From Phycisphaerales bacterium (GTDB lineage: Bacteria > Planctomycetota > Phycisphaerae > Phycisphaerales > UBA1924), in NCBI GenBank assembly GCA_029260265.1, contig JAJDDO010000009.1, positions 1 through 64,000 of the forward strand: a stretch of 64,000 nucleotides of DNA, in the 5' to 3' direction. Both the position numbers and the translations under genes were made by a program. The notes below the pieces were generated by a model. That model was given only the letters and a program-made list of their open reading frames with translations. It was not told the DNA's origin and did no database searches. Of this stretch, positions 25,992-35,587 are shown piece after piece. Within the stretch, counting starts at the first letter, position 1; each line of letters opens with the position of its first letter.

Positions 25992-26154
25992 CATGCACGG
26001 TATCGTGACGCAAAGCCGAAACCACGACCGCAAGATCACACAGCAGTAACCACGGCTGGACACATCGAACGAGATCTCCCCGCCCAGATCCCAGCATCAA
26101 CGCCGAGAATCGCAGAGGCACACCCCTCAACTGATCGCTTCGCGCGGGCATAAA

Positions 26155-26182
26155 AATACCCGCTCATCATCGAGCGGGTATT
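26155..26182 (-). terminator. Intrinsic terminator of the minus-strand dockerin gene
   Basis: Perfect 11-bp stem (26155-26165 with 26172-26182). On the minus strand it is followed by a T-run (plus strand aaaaa at 26152-26156). Confidence 0.7.
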
Positions 26183-26207
26183 GAATGATTATCAAGTCTT
26201 CAATCCC

Positions 26208-26639
26208 TTACGGGCAACCAGCGTTGAACGCAGCCAGATAAGCAAACACATCCTGGAGGTTGAGCGTGCCGAACGGCGCAGCAAGGTCGGCGGCCGGGTC
26301 GGACGAGTTGAACAACGCGAGGTAGGCAAACACATCCTGGAGGTTCAACACACCAAACGGTGCAGCAAGGTCTGCATCACAGCCAACCGCAGGAACGGTT
26401 GCCCAGAACCCACCGGTGAGTTCGAACGATCCACCGGTCATGGTGCCGCCCGCATCGGGCTGCCCAACGGTGCCGCTGAGAGAGAATGCCCCGCCGGATG
26501 AATCAATAATCCCGCCGCCGTCAATCGTGTAAGAAACGATCTCAAAGCTGCCTCCGGACGGACCAGCAAACGCTGCGCCCCCACAGACTGCGAGCAATCC
26601 AGACATCGACGCGATCGCGATAGTTGATTTGGTTTTCAT
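26208..26639 (-). CDS. Small secreted protein with GC-type dockerin
   Basis: A 143-aa protein: signal peptide MKTKSTIAIASMSGLLAVCGGAAFAG, a short Gly/Ser-rich beta segment (GGSFEIVSYTIDGGG... LSGTVGQPDAGG... GGSFELTGGFWA) of a kind common in secreted planctomycete proteins, then the duplicated dockerin-like module starting after VGCDAD and ending NAGCP. aaggag precedes the start. More than a third of the protein is dockerin. At DNA level its dockerin is almost identical, in inverted orientation, to that of the MauG-type gene, suggesting gene conversion. It may be a scaffold ligand or small matrix protein; the binding partner is not in the window. Confidence 0.75.
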   Translation of the reverse strand: MKTKSTIAIASMSGLLAVCGGAAFAGPSGGSFEIVSYTIDGGGIIDSSGGAFSLSGTVGQPDAGGTMTGGSFELTGGFWATVPAVGCDADLAAPFGVLNLQDVFAYLALFNSSDPAADLAAPFGTLNLQDVFAYLAAFNAGCP

Positions 26640-26671
26640 ATTGATTCCATTCTCCTTTGCCTCAGTTTACT

Positions 26672-28468
26672 CTAAGGCACGGGGTTGTAGGTACTGTTCG
26701 TTGTCGAGTTTGTCACATTTTTTCGTGTTTTCACCGGTTTGCGTGTGATACTCCGCCACAGAGCAACCGCGTCGGCCCGGTCAATATCGAAATCACCATC
26801 CATATCAAGGATCTCATCGCCCGGCTGGATGGTTTGCCCGTTCTTGGTCAGCGACAACATCAACACGCCAAGGTCACGGGCGTTGACCACGCCATCGGCG
26901 TTTGCGTCGCCCATCATGCTCATCGGGTACAGCGTCCAGAGATGTCCGCTGGGGGCGTTCGTGTAGGTGCGATCAGTGCCGTCGTTGAACTCAACAAGCA
27001 TGGAATCAGCCTGTGTCTCAGAGCCGAGCCCAAAGTGCATGACATGCTCGTCGGCAACCTTGTAGTTCACGCCCGCACGCGATTCACGCAGCTGTGATTT
27101 GCCGCCCGTGGTCACCGTGACCATCGTCCCGAGTGCATACAGGTTGGTATCCTTCCCCACGGTGCGGAACCGCACCCAGTTGTTGATTGCCGCATCGGGC
27201 GAGTTGTTCATGTACATCTTCAGCGAGCTGTTGTTCTCGCACACGAGCATGTCCAGATCGTTGTCGCCATCAATATCACCGACCGCAACACAGAATGACC
27301 AGTCCGCGATATCCACGCCGGCCGCCGGCGCCTCATCAATCATGGGCCAATCCGCAACCGCAGCCCCGCGGAACAATCGGTTGTCCGACATCATGCTGCA
27401 CACATAGGTGTCCAGGTAGGTGTCGTTGTCAAAGTCGGCGAACACGGTCCCCCACGCAAAGCCAGCGCCAATCACACCCGCCGCCGCCGTCTCATCGACG
27501 AACGCGTTGCCGGTGCCATCGGAAACCATCAGGAAGTTTCCATCGCTGGGCGAGTTGGTCAGGTACATATCAAAGAACCCGTCAAAGTTCACATCACCCA
27601 CCGCGATACCCATGCAGTCCATGCTGAGCAGGGTATTGGTCTGCACAGATGTCTCCGTAAATGTCCCGCCATCGTTGCGGTACATCCGGTTGGTCCACGG
27701 GAGAGAGGCAGATGAACCTCGGTCGGTGCCGAGATAGATGTCATCATCGCCGTCATGATCATAATCAAAGAACGCCGGGACAAGCGTTGGGAAATCCTCG
27801 GAGTCAACATTCAAAGCGACCGCGACATCCGTGAATGTGCCGTCACCGTTGTTGTGGAACAAGAAGTTTGTCTGCGGGTCACCGCCGGTGAGGGTCCGCA
27901 CAGAGTAATACAGATCAATATTGCCGTCCTGGTCGTAATCGCCCCAAGCGGCAGCCATCCCGTGACAAATCTTCTGGAGCCCGGACGCCGCCGTAACATC
28001 GGTAAACGAGAACCCGCCATCGTTTCGATACATCTTGTTGGGGTTCGTTCCACCAGTGTACGACCCGATGAAAACATCAAGGTCTCCGTCATTGTCGTAG
28101 TCAACGGTGCTCACGCCGGATGGCGTCGCCATCAATCCCATCCCGCTGGTGAGCGAGTGGTTGGTGAAGTTGCCCGTGCCGTCATTCTCGTACACGCCGA
28201 TCAAGCCGCTCGCAGCGCCCGCGACGAGGATATCGACATCGCCATCGTTATCCAGATCACTGAGCGCGAACCCGGTGCCCCATCCGTTGCCGACGATCGT
28301 GCCGAGCGGATAGTTCACGCCCCGAGCAGCGGCTTCATCTGAAAACGAAAGTGGGCTCGCCGCCAAAGCATTGCCCGCACACAACCCAACCAAAAGACCC
28401 GCCATTGCACAGACAGTCCTTGTATTCGACCCATTTGGGGCACCAATCACAACGAGTTTATTCTTCAT
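26672..28468 (-). CDS. Secreted VCBS/FG-GAP repeat protein with ASPIC/UnbV domain and dockerin
   Basis: A 598-aa protein: signal peptide ending NALAAS, then at least seven FG-GAP/VCBS calcium-binding repeats (DLDNDGDVDILVAG, DYDNDGDLDVFIG, DYDQDGNIDLYYS, DYDHDGDDDIYLG, NFDGFFDMYLT, DFDNDTYLDTYVC, DIDGDNDLDMLVC) forming a beta-propeller. An ASPIC/UnbV region follows (about 445-505, VTTGGKSQLRESRAGVNYK, HFGLGSETQADSMLVEF). A conventional type I dockerin pair comes next (GDANADGVVNARDLGVL, DMDGDFDIDRADAVALW), not the GC type, plus a short tail. gaggtcagag precedes the start. Probably a surface adhesion or matrix protein. Confidence 0.85.
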   Translation of the reverse strand: MKNKLVVIGAPNGSNTRTVCAMAGLLVGLCAGNALAASPLSFSDEAAARGVNYPLGTIVGNGWGTGFALSDLDNDGDVDILVAGAASGLIGVYENDGTGNFTNHSLTSGMGLMATPSGVSTVDYDNDGDLDVFIGSYTGGTNPNKMYRNDGGFSFTDVTAASGLQKICHGMAAAWGDYDQDGNIDLYYSVRTLTGGDPQTNFLFHNNGDGTFTDVAVALNVDSEDFPTLVPAFFDYDHDGDDDIYLGTDRGSSASLPWTNRMYRNDGGTFTETSVQTNTLLSMDCMGIAVGDVNFDGFFDMYLTNSPSDGNFLMVSDGTGNAFVDETAAAGVIGAGFAWGTVFADFDNDTYLDTYVCSMMSDNRLFRGAAVADWPMIDEAPAAGVDIADWSFCVAVGDIDGDNDLDMLVCENNSSLKMYMNNSPDAAINNWVRFRTVGKDTNLYALGTMVTVTTGGKSQLRESRAGVNYKVADEHVMHFGLGSETQADSMLVEFNDGTDRTYTNAPSGHLWTLYPMSMMGDANADGVVNARDLGVLMLSLTKNGQTIQPGDEILDMDGDFDIDRADAVALWRSITRKPVKTRKNVTNSTTNSTYNPVP

Positions 28469-29154
28469 CTCTGACCTCGTACAAAATCTGTAAGATTTGC
28501 CGCTTCCTCCCAGCTACAACACCAGCCCGACGGCACAGGCATAGTTTACACGATTCCTCCCGAACATCCAACACAATCTCACTCTCTCAACAACGAATTC
28601 ATGCGTTCCTTCCGCCTTTTCAATCAAAGAATGATGATGGACCCGGATCGAGCTGGCTTCTGGATTTCCGATAACGAAGGACCTTCGGAATCACCGTGAT
28701 GCGTTTGCAACGCTTCGGTTCCAGGATGCATAAATATCAATCAGTTTTTATCTCTTGGTTTTCATCTCCGCCTTCGCATCACTCTCGATTGGATTTCGTG
28801 GGAATCACGGGCTATTTTGGCGTTTCACACAAGCCTTTTTCCAAATGTCGCAACGCTTTTTAAGGCTCATAGATCGAGTGTTTGAGAAAAATGCCCATCG
28901 AGTTCGGATCCGTCAATCCAAACGATGCGGAGAGACGGTTGTCGCCAATCGGGATCGCCGACAGCGACACAAGGGCCCAACTCCATGGGCCGGGACAATC
29001 TGAACCATGCGATATTGCCCGCCGATGGAGCAGGCACGGAATCGATCAGCAAGATCGAGGCGCGATCGTTTCGCGCCAAACGGACAAATGGGATGATTTG
29101 AAAACAGAAACGATTCGGCACCAGAGCAAAGCCCTCTGGAACGAGAAAACAGAA

Positions 29155-29312
29155 TGCCGACCGGGGGCGGCCAGACCAATGGGTGGAAACGACAACATCA
29201 TCGACACGCGGAGCGATATTTCCGGGATCGCCCGCCACTGCAGACACAGATGCTCGATGATGTTGGGTCTGGCGCCGGGTGGGTGGCCAAAGCTGGCCGC
29301 CCCCGGTCGGCA
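29155..29312. repeat. Nested inverted repeats (20-bp outer, 12-bp inner)
   Basis: The outer arms 29155-29174 and 29293-29312 are exact reverse complements; so are the inner arms 29193-29204 and 29254-29265. The outer left arm can alternatively pair through its first bases (tgccga) with tcggca at 29115-29120, so two mutually exclusive folds are possible. A short non-autonomous transposable element is an alternative explanation, but no target-site duplication is evident. Confidence 0.65.
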
Positions 29313-29439
29313 CCATTAGAAACGGCAGCGGGCTGGATCGTCATCGTCCCCAAACCAGCCCGTTGACGCCTCCGGCGGGGCCTACCGCCCCGCCGGAACT
29401 TTATCGAGAGGGGAGCAGCCGCAAGGCTGCACTCACAAT

Positions 29440-29478
29440 CGGACACGGGGAAGCGAGATCCCCGTGTCCGGTTTTTTT
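29440..29478 (+). terminator. Strong Rho-independent terminator
   Basis: 12-bp perfect stem (29440-29451 with 29459-29470, loop agcgaga) followed by gttttttt on the plus strand. On the minus strand there is no T-run, so it is not an obvious terminator of thrC. Confidence 0.75.
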
Positions 29479-29523
29479 ACCATTTAACCAATGCAGAGAT
29501 GCAATCTGATCAGATTACTTCGA

Positions 29524-31008
29524 TCATTCGCCCATGGCCGCGATGATCGCCTCGATATCGTCCGCCACCCTGATCGGGCGGTTCGAGACCGATCCGGACG
29601 GATTTTCCGCCGACTGCTCAGACAACCAACGCTGAACTTGCTTGGTCGGCAGCCCGGTGTGGTAGTTGACCGTCACATCCGGGTCCTTCAGCTGATGCCC
29701 GGTCAAAACACACGCAACACGGTCGGTGGGCTTGATGAGCCCTTCTTCCAAGAGCCCCCTCGCCCCAGCGATCGACGCCCCTGATGCCGGCTCACACCCA
29801 AAGCCGTACCTGCCCACGAGCGACTTGTGCTCGACGATGGTCTCGTCATCGAACGATCGGACCACGCCATCCATAATCTCGATCGCCCGAAGCGCCTTGG
29901 GCAGATTCACGGGGCGGTTGATCTCGATCGCGCTGGCGACCGTGCTTGCCTGGTCGTTCTCACGGTCCATGCGGGCGTACTCTTCATCAACCTTGCTCTT
30001 CTCGTACCGCCCGCCGTTCCAGACCACGCCCTGCTCGTTGACGATCCGATCGAGCGTCCGCGCACCCATCGCGTTGATGATCGCCAATCGGGGGATGCGA
30101 TCGATCATGCCGAGATCTTTGAGCTCCATAAATGCCTTTGCAAAGGCGCTGCAGTTGCCCAGATTCCCGCCCGGCACGACAATCCAGTCGGGAATCTGCC
30201 AGTTGAGCCCCTCCAAAATCCGCAGCATGATGGTCTTCTGACCCTCAAGACGGAACGGATTGACCGAGTTCATCAGGTACACCCCAAGCTCCGGGCGTGT
30301 TTCAGCGATCGCACGCACACGAGCCAGGCACGCGTCAAAGTCCCCTGCAACCTGCAGCGTCTTCGCGCCATAATCAAGGGCCTGGGAGAGCTTCCCATAC
30401 GCGATCTTCCCCTCACCGATAAACACAAATGCTTCCATCCCGGTCAAGGCGGCGTACATCGCGAGCGACGCGCTGGTGTTCCCCGTCGATGCGCACGCAA
30501 CACGAGATGCGCCGACCATCCGTGCATGGGTGAAGGCAGCGGTCATGCCATTGTCTTTGAATGACCCCGAAGGGTTGAACCCTTCGTATTCAAGGAACAG
30601 CCCGCCGCCGTTGTCAAGATCGAACCCAAGGTGTTGTGCCAACAGATCCGCCTGCTGAAGATTGGTCCGCCCCTCGCCGACGCTCACGATGTCTGATTGC
30701 CCGTTGGGTGCGTGTTTCCAGAACGGCAGCAGCTCGCGAAACCGCCACACACCCGAGAAGTTCAGCATCGAATCCGTCACCCCGCGTCCACCCCCCGCGA
30801 CCCTGGGCGTGAAGCTCGCACCGCGCTGCTCGAACATCGACCAAGACCGCTGTGAAGCGGGGAATGCGCGGTCCCAGTCATACGCAATATCAAGCATCGC
30901 CCCGCACCGGGTGCACGCGAGGAGGGTTTGCTCGACCGGAAAGCACGCGCAGCAATCGGGATCAATACAACGCTGAAAAGCCAGGGGCGCTGGTGATGGG
31001 GTACTCAT
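29524..31008 (-). CDS. thrC: Threonine synthase
   Basis: A 494-aa PLP enzyme converting O-phospho-L-homoserine to threonine, the last step of threonine synthesis. The start is taken at ATG 31008 ([11 protein letters not shown]); the frame is open to 31155 but that extension looks untranslated. An N-terminal zinc-ribbon-like segment ([21 protein letters not shown], about 13-37) precedes the fold. The PLP lysine lies in [13 protein letters not shown], with [31 protein letters not shown] and the C-terminal [16 protein letters not shown]. All expected catalytic segments are present. It stands alone on the minus strand, divergent from the small membrane genes at 31188. Confidence 0.93.
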   Translation of the reverse strand: MSTPSPAPLAFQRCIDPDCCACFPVEQTLLACTRCGAMLDIAYDWDRAFPASQRSWSMFEQRGASFTPRVAGGGRGVTDSMLNFSGVWRFRELLPFWKHAPNGQSDIVSVGEGRTNLQQADLLAQHLGFDLDNGGGLFLEYEGFNPSGSFKDNGMTAAFTHARMVGASRVACASTGNTSASLAMYAALTGMEAFVFIGEGKIAYGKLSQALDYGAKTLQVAGDFDACLARVRAIAETRPELGVYLMNSVNPFRLEGQKTIMLRILEGLNWQIPDWIVVPGGNLGNCSAFAKAFMELKDLGMIDRIPRLAIINAMGARTLDRIVNEQGVVWNGGRYEKSKVDEEYARMDRENDQASTVASAIEINRPVNLPKALRAIEIMDGVVRSFDDETIVEHKSLVGRYGFGCEPASGASIAGARGLLEEGLIKPTDRVACVLTGHQLKDPDVTVNYHTGLPTKQVQRWLSEQSAENPSGSVSNRPIRVADDIEAIIAAMGE

Positions 31009-31187
31009 GCACGATGGTATCGCAGAGCCCGCCCGATATCCGATTCGACAGAAACCGGGATTTTCATGCCGAATCGCCCACAATCCTGATAGAATAGACA
31101 GGGGTTGAAACCCGCAATGATGGAATCCCAAGAACACCCTTGGACACCCGCACAAGCGGGCGGTTTGGGTCTTATGGAGAGCACACG

Positions 31188-31430
31188 ATGGAAGACATGA
31201 TTCAACAGTTGATGAACAACGACAAACTCTTCATCATCTCGGTTGTGTTCGGCGCGATCGTGGTGATGTCCGTCGTTAAGGCATTCTTCGGCATGGTCAC
31301 CGGGCTCGCCCACGAACGCACACGCCGCGAAATCGCGGCCTATGTCGCCGAGGGCTCAATGACCCCAGACCAAGCCCAGCGGATACTGGACACCAAAAAG
31401 CGAAACAACGGCAGCTGCGGCTGCGGATAA
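31188..31430 (+). CDS. Small single-pass membrane protein (paralogue 1)
   Basis: An 80-aa protein from ATG 31188 (ggaga 8 bases upstream; the start at 31140 is rejected). One transmembrane helix (about residues 13-35) is followed by a cytoplasmic tail with [24 protein letters not shown] and a Cys-rich end (GSCGCG). The layout recalls PspB-like or SHOCT-tailed small membrane proteins, but I do not assign a family. The next gene repeats the [19 protein letters not shown] motif, so they arose by tandem duplication. A GC-rich hairpin (31147-31160) lies in the leader. Confidence 0.75.
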   Translation: MEDMIQQLMNNDKLFIISVVFGAIVVMSVVKAFFGMVTGLAHERTRREIAAYVAEGSMTPDQAQRILDTKKRNNGSCGCG

Positions 31431-31448
31431 ACAGAGGAATCCAACGCT

Positions 31449-31685
31449 ATGGACGAACTTATTCACAACCTGACATCGAGCGAGGATGTAATCATCCCGA
31501 TCATTATCTTCGGAGGAGGCACGCTGATCGCAGTCGTGGCAATCATATTCTCCGTTGGTAGGAAAATCACTCGGATCAAGGAACGCGAAAAAACACGCCG
31601 AGAGCTGGCAGCCTATGTCGCCGAGGGATCCATGACCCCCGAGGACGCCGAGCGCCTCATGAAAGCCTCTCCCAAAGACACCTGA
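31449..31685 (+). CDS. Small single-pass membrane protein (paralogue 2)
   Basis: A 78-aa protein starting 18 bp after its paralogue. It has one transmembrane helix (about 12-36, PIIIFGGGTLIAVVAIIF), a basic stretch (RKITRIKEREK) and the shared motif [22 protein letters not shown]. It lacks the Cys-rich tail of the first copy. The two are very likely co-transcribed and may form a hetero-oligomer. The conserved [11 protein letters not shown] helix-turn-helix-like tail suggests a peptide-binding or regulatory role, which is only an inference. Confidence 0.75.
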   Translation: MDELIHNLTSSEDVIIPIIIFGGGTLIAVVAIIFSVGRKITRIKEREKTRRELAAYVAEGSMTPEDAERLMKASPKDT

Positions 31686-31698
31686 TCTTTGATTCTGC

Positions 31699-33792
31699 TC
31701 AATCCGCTGCCATAACAAGCACACGCAATAACTCCGCGATCGACCATGCCTGCGCAGGACATCCACGCTGGGCATGTTTTCCGTCCTGCCCCGGTTCGGC
31801 GTCGTAGATCTCTGCGAGCGAGCCCACCGATCCTGTTTTCATCTCCTCCGCCAGGCTGCACACGCGCTCGATGGTTCTCCTGCGGGAATGCTCATCGAAC
31901 CCATGCACACGCATATCCGATTCGCACATCGCCCCGAGCAGCCAGGGCCAGACCGTGCCGTTGTGGTAGGCGCGGTCGCGATCCATCAGCGGCCCGCTGT
32001 AGATCGGGCAATACGCCTGAGCGTTGGGCGACAATGTACGCATCCCGGCTGGCGTGAGCAGCTGATTCTCAGCAACCCCCACCACCGCTCGCCCGATCTC
32101 GTCGCCGAGCTCAATGCCCAACGCGCAAACAAACAGTTGATTGGGACGAACCTCCCTCGATCGAACCCAGGTCATCACGCGGGCGAGGTTCTCAGGTGTG
32201 AGACAATCGACCAAGCCCTCTTGCCCGTCGGTCATCAATGATCGAATAGATCCGCGTGCATCATCGCTCCACGATCGGTACTTTTCTGCACGGTTCGGAT
32301 CGGTGGCTTGGATTATCGACCCGATCTGATCGAGCGCATTGATCCAGAGCCCGTTGATCTCGATGCACTTGCCATGTCGGGGCGTAAAAGTAACACCGCC
32401 ACGCTGGGCATCCATCCAGGTGAGCTGGGTGTGCTCGTTGCCCGCAGCGACCAGCATATCTGAAGGGTCTACCCCGATCTGAAACCGTGCCCCTCTCCTA
32501 TACGCCTCGATGACTTCGATGCATGGTTCGAGCAGGTGCGTATGGAATGACTCAAAATCTCCGGTCTGGCGAGCATACTGCGCGCACGCGTGCACAAACC
32601 ATAGCGAAGCGTCGACCGTGTTGTAGTGCGCCTCGCCCTCGCGATCATCAAACCGGTTTGGGATCAACCCGTCACGCTGGGCATCGGCGAATGTCCGCAG
32701 CACCCCGAGCGCCTCATCAACCCGCCCGGTGACCAAAAACAGCCCGGGCAATGAGATCATCGAATCACGCCCCCAATCCGAAAACCACGGGTACCCCGCG
32801 ATCACCGATGAGCTCGATTGAGATTTGTGATCGCGCCGGACGATAAAATCATCGGCAGCCGCTGCAAGCCCGGCGATCGCGCCCCTGATCTGGTCATCCA
32901 TCGGCGAAGAAGCCAACCCTGTTGCATTCGAGATGGCAGCTTCAACCATCGCGCCAATCCTGGATTCCTTTGTAGCCCGGTTCGCATCCCACTCAACCGG
33001 GCCCGATGCGTCGAGGGCGAACTCGATCGAGCAATCACCGTCTGCCTCAAACACCAGCGGGCAGTAGAGGTCCTCGGTAAAATCCAAACCACGGTCCTGC
33101 TCGTGGGCGTAGGCGAACGCACGCCAGATCGAGCCCTCTTTGCGGGACACGCACCCGGCGTTGGCGATGGTCATCGCCAATCCAGACCGGTCGATGCGTG
33201 CTCGCTCATCGGTCTGCGAGCATACAAGATCCTCAGACGCGATCATCCCCGGCGTGTTCAATCCATGAAAGTCTCGCATCGCCAGCAGCGGACGGATCTC
33301 CATTCGGCAATCGAGATCAGACTCAATGGCGTAGCACACCCGAGCCGAGTTTATCCCATCGGCGACTTGCAGCGCTTTGCGCACAACAACGCGCGTTGTC
33401 CCCGCGTGCACCTCGTACACCCATACGCACCCGCAGGGTGTTTTCTCGAAACGGATGCATACCGATTCGCGCGGTTCTGCGCCGACAAATCGCATCGGGG
33501 TCAGACGCACGCTCAATGGTCCGCCGGGGAGTTCGATGATGAGCAGCTCGTCGATCGCGGCCACCATGTTCATCCGCATCACCGGCGGGTGTAAAGAGAC
33601 CGTCAAGATGGAATGGTACCGACGCTCGGGCGTCGCGCTGATCGTGCCCATCGCGAACCCGCCAAGGGCGTTGGGCACCACCCATTCCCGCCCGAGATCC
33701 CGCTTTGTGAGCGGGCAAACGCGATACTCGCCCGGAGCCAGTGCATCCGCAGCAGCTGCATCGGTCGATGGATTGGAAGATCGTGTGTTCAT
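31699..33792 (-). CDS. Amylo-alpha-1,6-glucosidase (glycogen debranching enzyme)
   Basis: A 697-aa protein. The N-terminal GDE-type domain (about 25-250) begins REWVVPNALGGFAMGTISATPERRYHSIL. The C-terminal (alpha/alpha)6 catalytic domain (about 300-690) has GYPWFSDWGRDSMISLPGLFL, LIPNRFDDREGEAHYNTVDASLWF, LTWMDAQRGGVTFTPRHGK (acidic catalytic region), NALDQ and YHNGTVWPWLLG. These match archaeal/bacterial GDE_C debranching enzymes that hydrolyse alpha-1,6 branch points of glycogen. It lies tail to tail with the small membrane genes (13 bp apart) and divergent from guaB with 59 bp between start codons, so it could share a control region with it. Confidence 0.9.
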   Translation of the reverse strand: MNTRSSNPSTDAAAADALAPGEYRVCPLTKRDLGREWVVPNALGGFAMGTISATPERRYHSILTVSLHPPVMRMNMVAAIDELLIIELPGGPLSVRLTPMRFVGAEPRESVCIRFEKTPCGCVWVYEVHAGTTRVVVRKALQVADGINSARVCYAIESDLDCRMEIRPLLAMRDFHGLNTPGMIASEDLVCSQTDERARIDRSGLAMTIANAGCVSRKEGSIWRAFAYAHEQDRGLDFTEDLYCPLVFEADGDCSIEFALDASGPVEWDANRATKESRIGAMVEAAISNATGLASSPMDDQIRGAIAGLAAAADDFIVRRDHKSQSSSSVIAGYPWFSDWGRDSMISLPGLFLVTGRVDEALGVLRTFADAQRDGLIPNRFDDREGEAHYNTVDASLWFVHACAQYARQTGDFESFHTHLLEPCIEVIEAYRRGARFQIGVDPSDMLVAAGNEHTQLTWMDAQRGGVTFTPRHGKCIEINGLWINALDQIGSIIQATDPNRAEKYRSWSDDARGSIRSLMTDGQEGLVDCLTPENLARVMTWVRSREVRPNQLFVCALGIELGDEIGRAVVGVAENQLLTPAGMRTLSPNAQAYCPIYSGPLMDRDRAYHNGTVWPWLLGAMCESDMRVHGFDEHSRRRTIERVCSLAEEMKTGSVGSLAEIYDAEPGQDGKHAQRGCPAQAWSIAELLRVLVMAAD

Positions 33793-33817
33793 CTGCCCCA
33801 GAGCGTAGCGCGGCGAG

Positions 33818-33846
33818 TGGACATGCCGGGGTCACTATGGGATACT
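33818..33846 (+). promoter_or_regulatory. guaB promoter (-35 TGGACA, 17 bp, -10 GATACT)
   Basis: TGGACA at 33818-33823 and GATACT at 33841-33846 are separated by 17 bp. A start about 7 bases downstream falls on the ATG at 33852, implying a leaderless mRNA; no Shine-Dalgarno precedes that ATG. Confidence 0.45.
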
Positions 33847-33851
33847 CTCTC

Positions 33852-35414
33852 ATGGAGACCACCACATTTTCAACCGATGCCGAGACCTCACCCAACTCCA
33901 GCGATGCCCGCCAGGGCAAGATCGTGATGGAGGGGATCACCTTCGATGATGTGCTGCTGATCCCCCAGCGGTCCGAGGTTCTGCCTTCGGACGCCGACAC
34001 GCGGACAAGGCTCACCCGAAACATCACCATCAATATCCCCCTGATATCGGCCCCGATGGACACGGTCACCGAGTCCGACACCGCCATCGCCCTCGCTCAA
34101 GAAGGCGGGATCGGGATCATCCATAAAAACCTATCCGTTGAATCGCAGGCACGCGAGGTCAGCACCGTCAAGCGATCGGCCAACGGCGTAATCACCGACC
34201 CGATCACCCTCGGCCCAGATGACACCGTCGCCCGTGCGATCGAGCTCATGCACGCGCACAATGTCTCCGGATTCCCCATCACCAAAGACGGGGCACAAAA
34301 CCTCCGCTCGAAGGGCGAGCTGGTCGGTATCCTGACGCGGCGCGACCTCAAGTTCGCAGATGATCGATCAACCCCGATCCGCGAGGTCATGACCAAAGAA
34401 AACCTCGTCACCGCACCCGCGGGGACCACGCTGAGCGAGGCCGCCGGGTTCCTGAATAAGCATAAGGTCGAGAAGCTTTTGCTCGTCGATGACGCGGGCA
34501 ACCTCACCGGGCTGATCACGATGCGCGATCTTGAGAGGCTCTCAAAGTACCCTCGCGCATGCGTCGACGATCGAGGCAGGCTGCGGTGCGGAGCCGCCGT
34601 CGGACCCGGACAGATGGACCGCGTACAGGCATTGATCGACGCGGAGGTCGATGTCATCGTGGTCGATACCGCCCACGGGCATTCAGCGGGCGTGCTCGAC
34701 ACGGTCAAACAGATCAAGGAACGCTTTGAGATTGATGTCATCGCGGGCAACATCGCGACCGCTCAAGCGGCCCAGGACCTCGCCCTCGCGGGGGCGGATG
34801 CGGTCAAGGTCGGGATCGGCCCGGGCTCGATCTGCACAACCCGCGTTGTCACCGGCGTAGGCATGCCGCAGATCACCGCCGTGATGAACGCGGTCGAGGG
34901 AATCCAACGAGCAGGGTCTGATATCCCGGTGATCGCCGATGGCGGGGTTCGACTGAGCGGCGATATCGCCAAGGCGATCGCAGCGGGCGCGAGCTCGGTC
35001 ATGATGGGCTCGCTGCTCGCCGGGCTTGACGAATCACCCGGTGAGCTCGTGATCTCCGGCGGTCGGCGGTACAAATCCTACCGTGGGATGGGCTCTGAGG
35101 GCGCGATGAATGTTGGATCCGCCGATCGGTACGGGCAGGCCGACAAGCTCGATGCCGGCGGGAAGGTCGTGCAGAAGTTCGTCCCCGAAGGAGTCGAGGG
35201 GCTGGTGGCCTACCGCGGGTCGCTGGCAGAGTTTGTCTATCAGCTCGTCGGCGGGCTCCGCAGCGCGATGGGTTATTGCGGGTGCTCGACGATCAATGAG
35301 CTCCGCGATCGGGCACGGTTTGTCCGCGTATCGGGCGCCACCGTGATCGAGAACCATCCGCACGACATCAAAATCACCCGCGAATCACCCAACTACACCC
35401 ATGACCAGATCTAG
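33852..35414 (+). CDS. guaB: IMP dehydrogenase
   Basis: A 520-aa enzyme oxidising IMP to XMP with NAD+, the committed step of guanine nucleotide synthesis. The start is set at ATG 33852 (METTTFSTD); an in-frame ATG at 33837 is possible. The TIM barrel begins [19 protein letters not shown]. Two CBS domains (about 110-230, [16 protein letters not shown] and [29 protein letters not shown]) are inserted. The active loop [20 protein letters not shown] carries the catalytic Cys, with [29 protein letters not shown] and the flap [10 protein letters not shown] following. Full family length; all motifs present. Confidence 0.95.
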   Translation: METTTFSTDAETSPNSSDARQGKIVMEGITFDDVLLIPQRSEVLPSDADTRTRLTRNITINIPLISAPMDTVTESDTAIALAQEGGIGIIHKNLSVESQAREVSTVKRSANGVITDPITLGPDDTVARAIELMHAHNVSGFPITKDGAQNLRSKGELVGILTRRDLKFADDRSTPIREVMTKENLVTAPAGTTLSEAAGFLNKHKVEKLLLVDDAGNLTGLITMRDLERLSKYPRACVDDRGRLRCGAAVGPGQMDRVQALIDAEVDVIVVDTAHGHSAGVLDTVKQIKERFEIDVIAGNIATAQAAQDLALAGADAVKVGIGPGSICTTRVVTGVGMPQITAVMNAVEGIQRAGSDIPVIADGGVRLSGDIAKAIAAGASSVMMGSLLAGLDESPGELVISGGRRYKSYRGMGSEGAMNVGSADRYGQADKLDAGGKVVQKFVPEGVEGLVAYRGSLAEFVYQLVGGLRSAMGYCGCSTINELRDRARFVRVSGATVIENHPHDIKITRESPNYTHDQI

Positions 35415-35587
35415 TTCAGATCGGGCTTTGATAGAGTTCAGATCCGCGAGCCACCGAAAGAGCCCTCCCGCAAACCCCAACAATCCAGATGTAGACCCCC
35501 GGGTGTCGCTGCGCCGATACATGCCCAGAGAAGGCATAGAATAGTTGAATATCCGGCAACCACCCGTTCGCCGAGAGAAAGGAACCA

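Larger units (their letters stand above)
28860..29478 (+). ncRNA. Candidate structured non-coding RNA ending in an intrinsic terminator
   Basis: No convincing protein is encoded between 28469 and 29523. The plus strand carries consecutive perfect stems: 28974-28979/28986-28991, 29059-29065/29071-29077, 29121-29126/29134-29139, a 20-bp arm pair 29155-29174/29293-29312 enclosing a 12-bp pair 29193-29204/29254-29265, 29329-29336/29355-29362, 29371-29381/29387-29397, a 6-bp stem with a GCAA tetraloop (29415-29430) and a terminator (29440-29478). Both flanking protein genes are on the minus strand, so the terminator implies an independent plus-strand transcript. Signatures of RNase P RNA, tmRNA and SRP RNA were looked for and not found. 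The 5' end is a guess. The part 28469-28859 shows nothing I can name. Confidence 0.5.

Noticed and set aside
28867..29316. 149-codon minus-strand frame in the large intergenic region
   Set aside because: No signal, motif or ribosome site, and it encodes both arms of the inverted repeat; dense plus-strand hairpins and a plus-strand terminator favour RNA. Not fully excluded.
28860..29478. RNase P RNA, tmRNA or SRP RNA identity for the structured region
   Set aside because: The conserved cores (for example GAGGAAAGTCC-like, a tRNA-like TTCGAATC arm, the SRP GGAA/GCAG apical loop) are not present.
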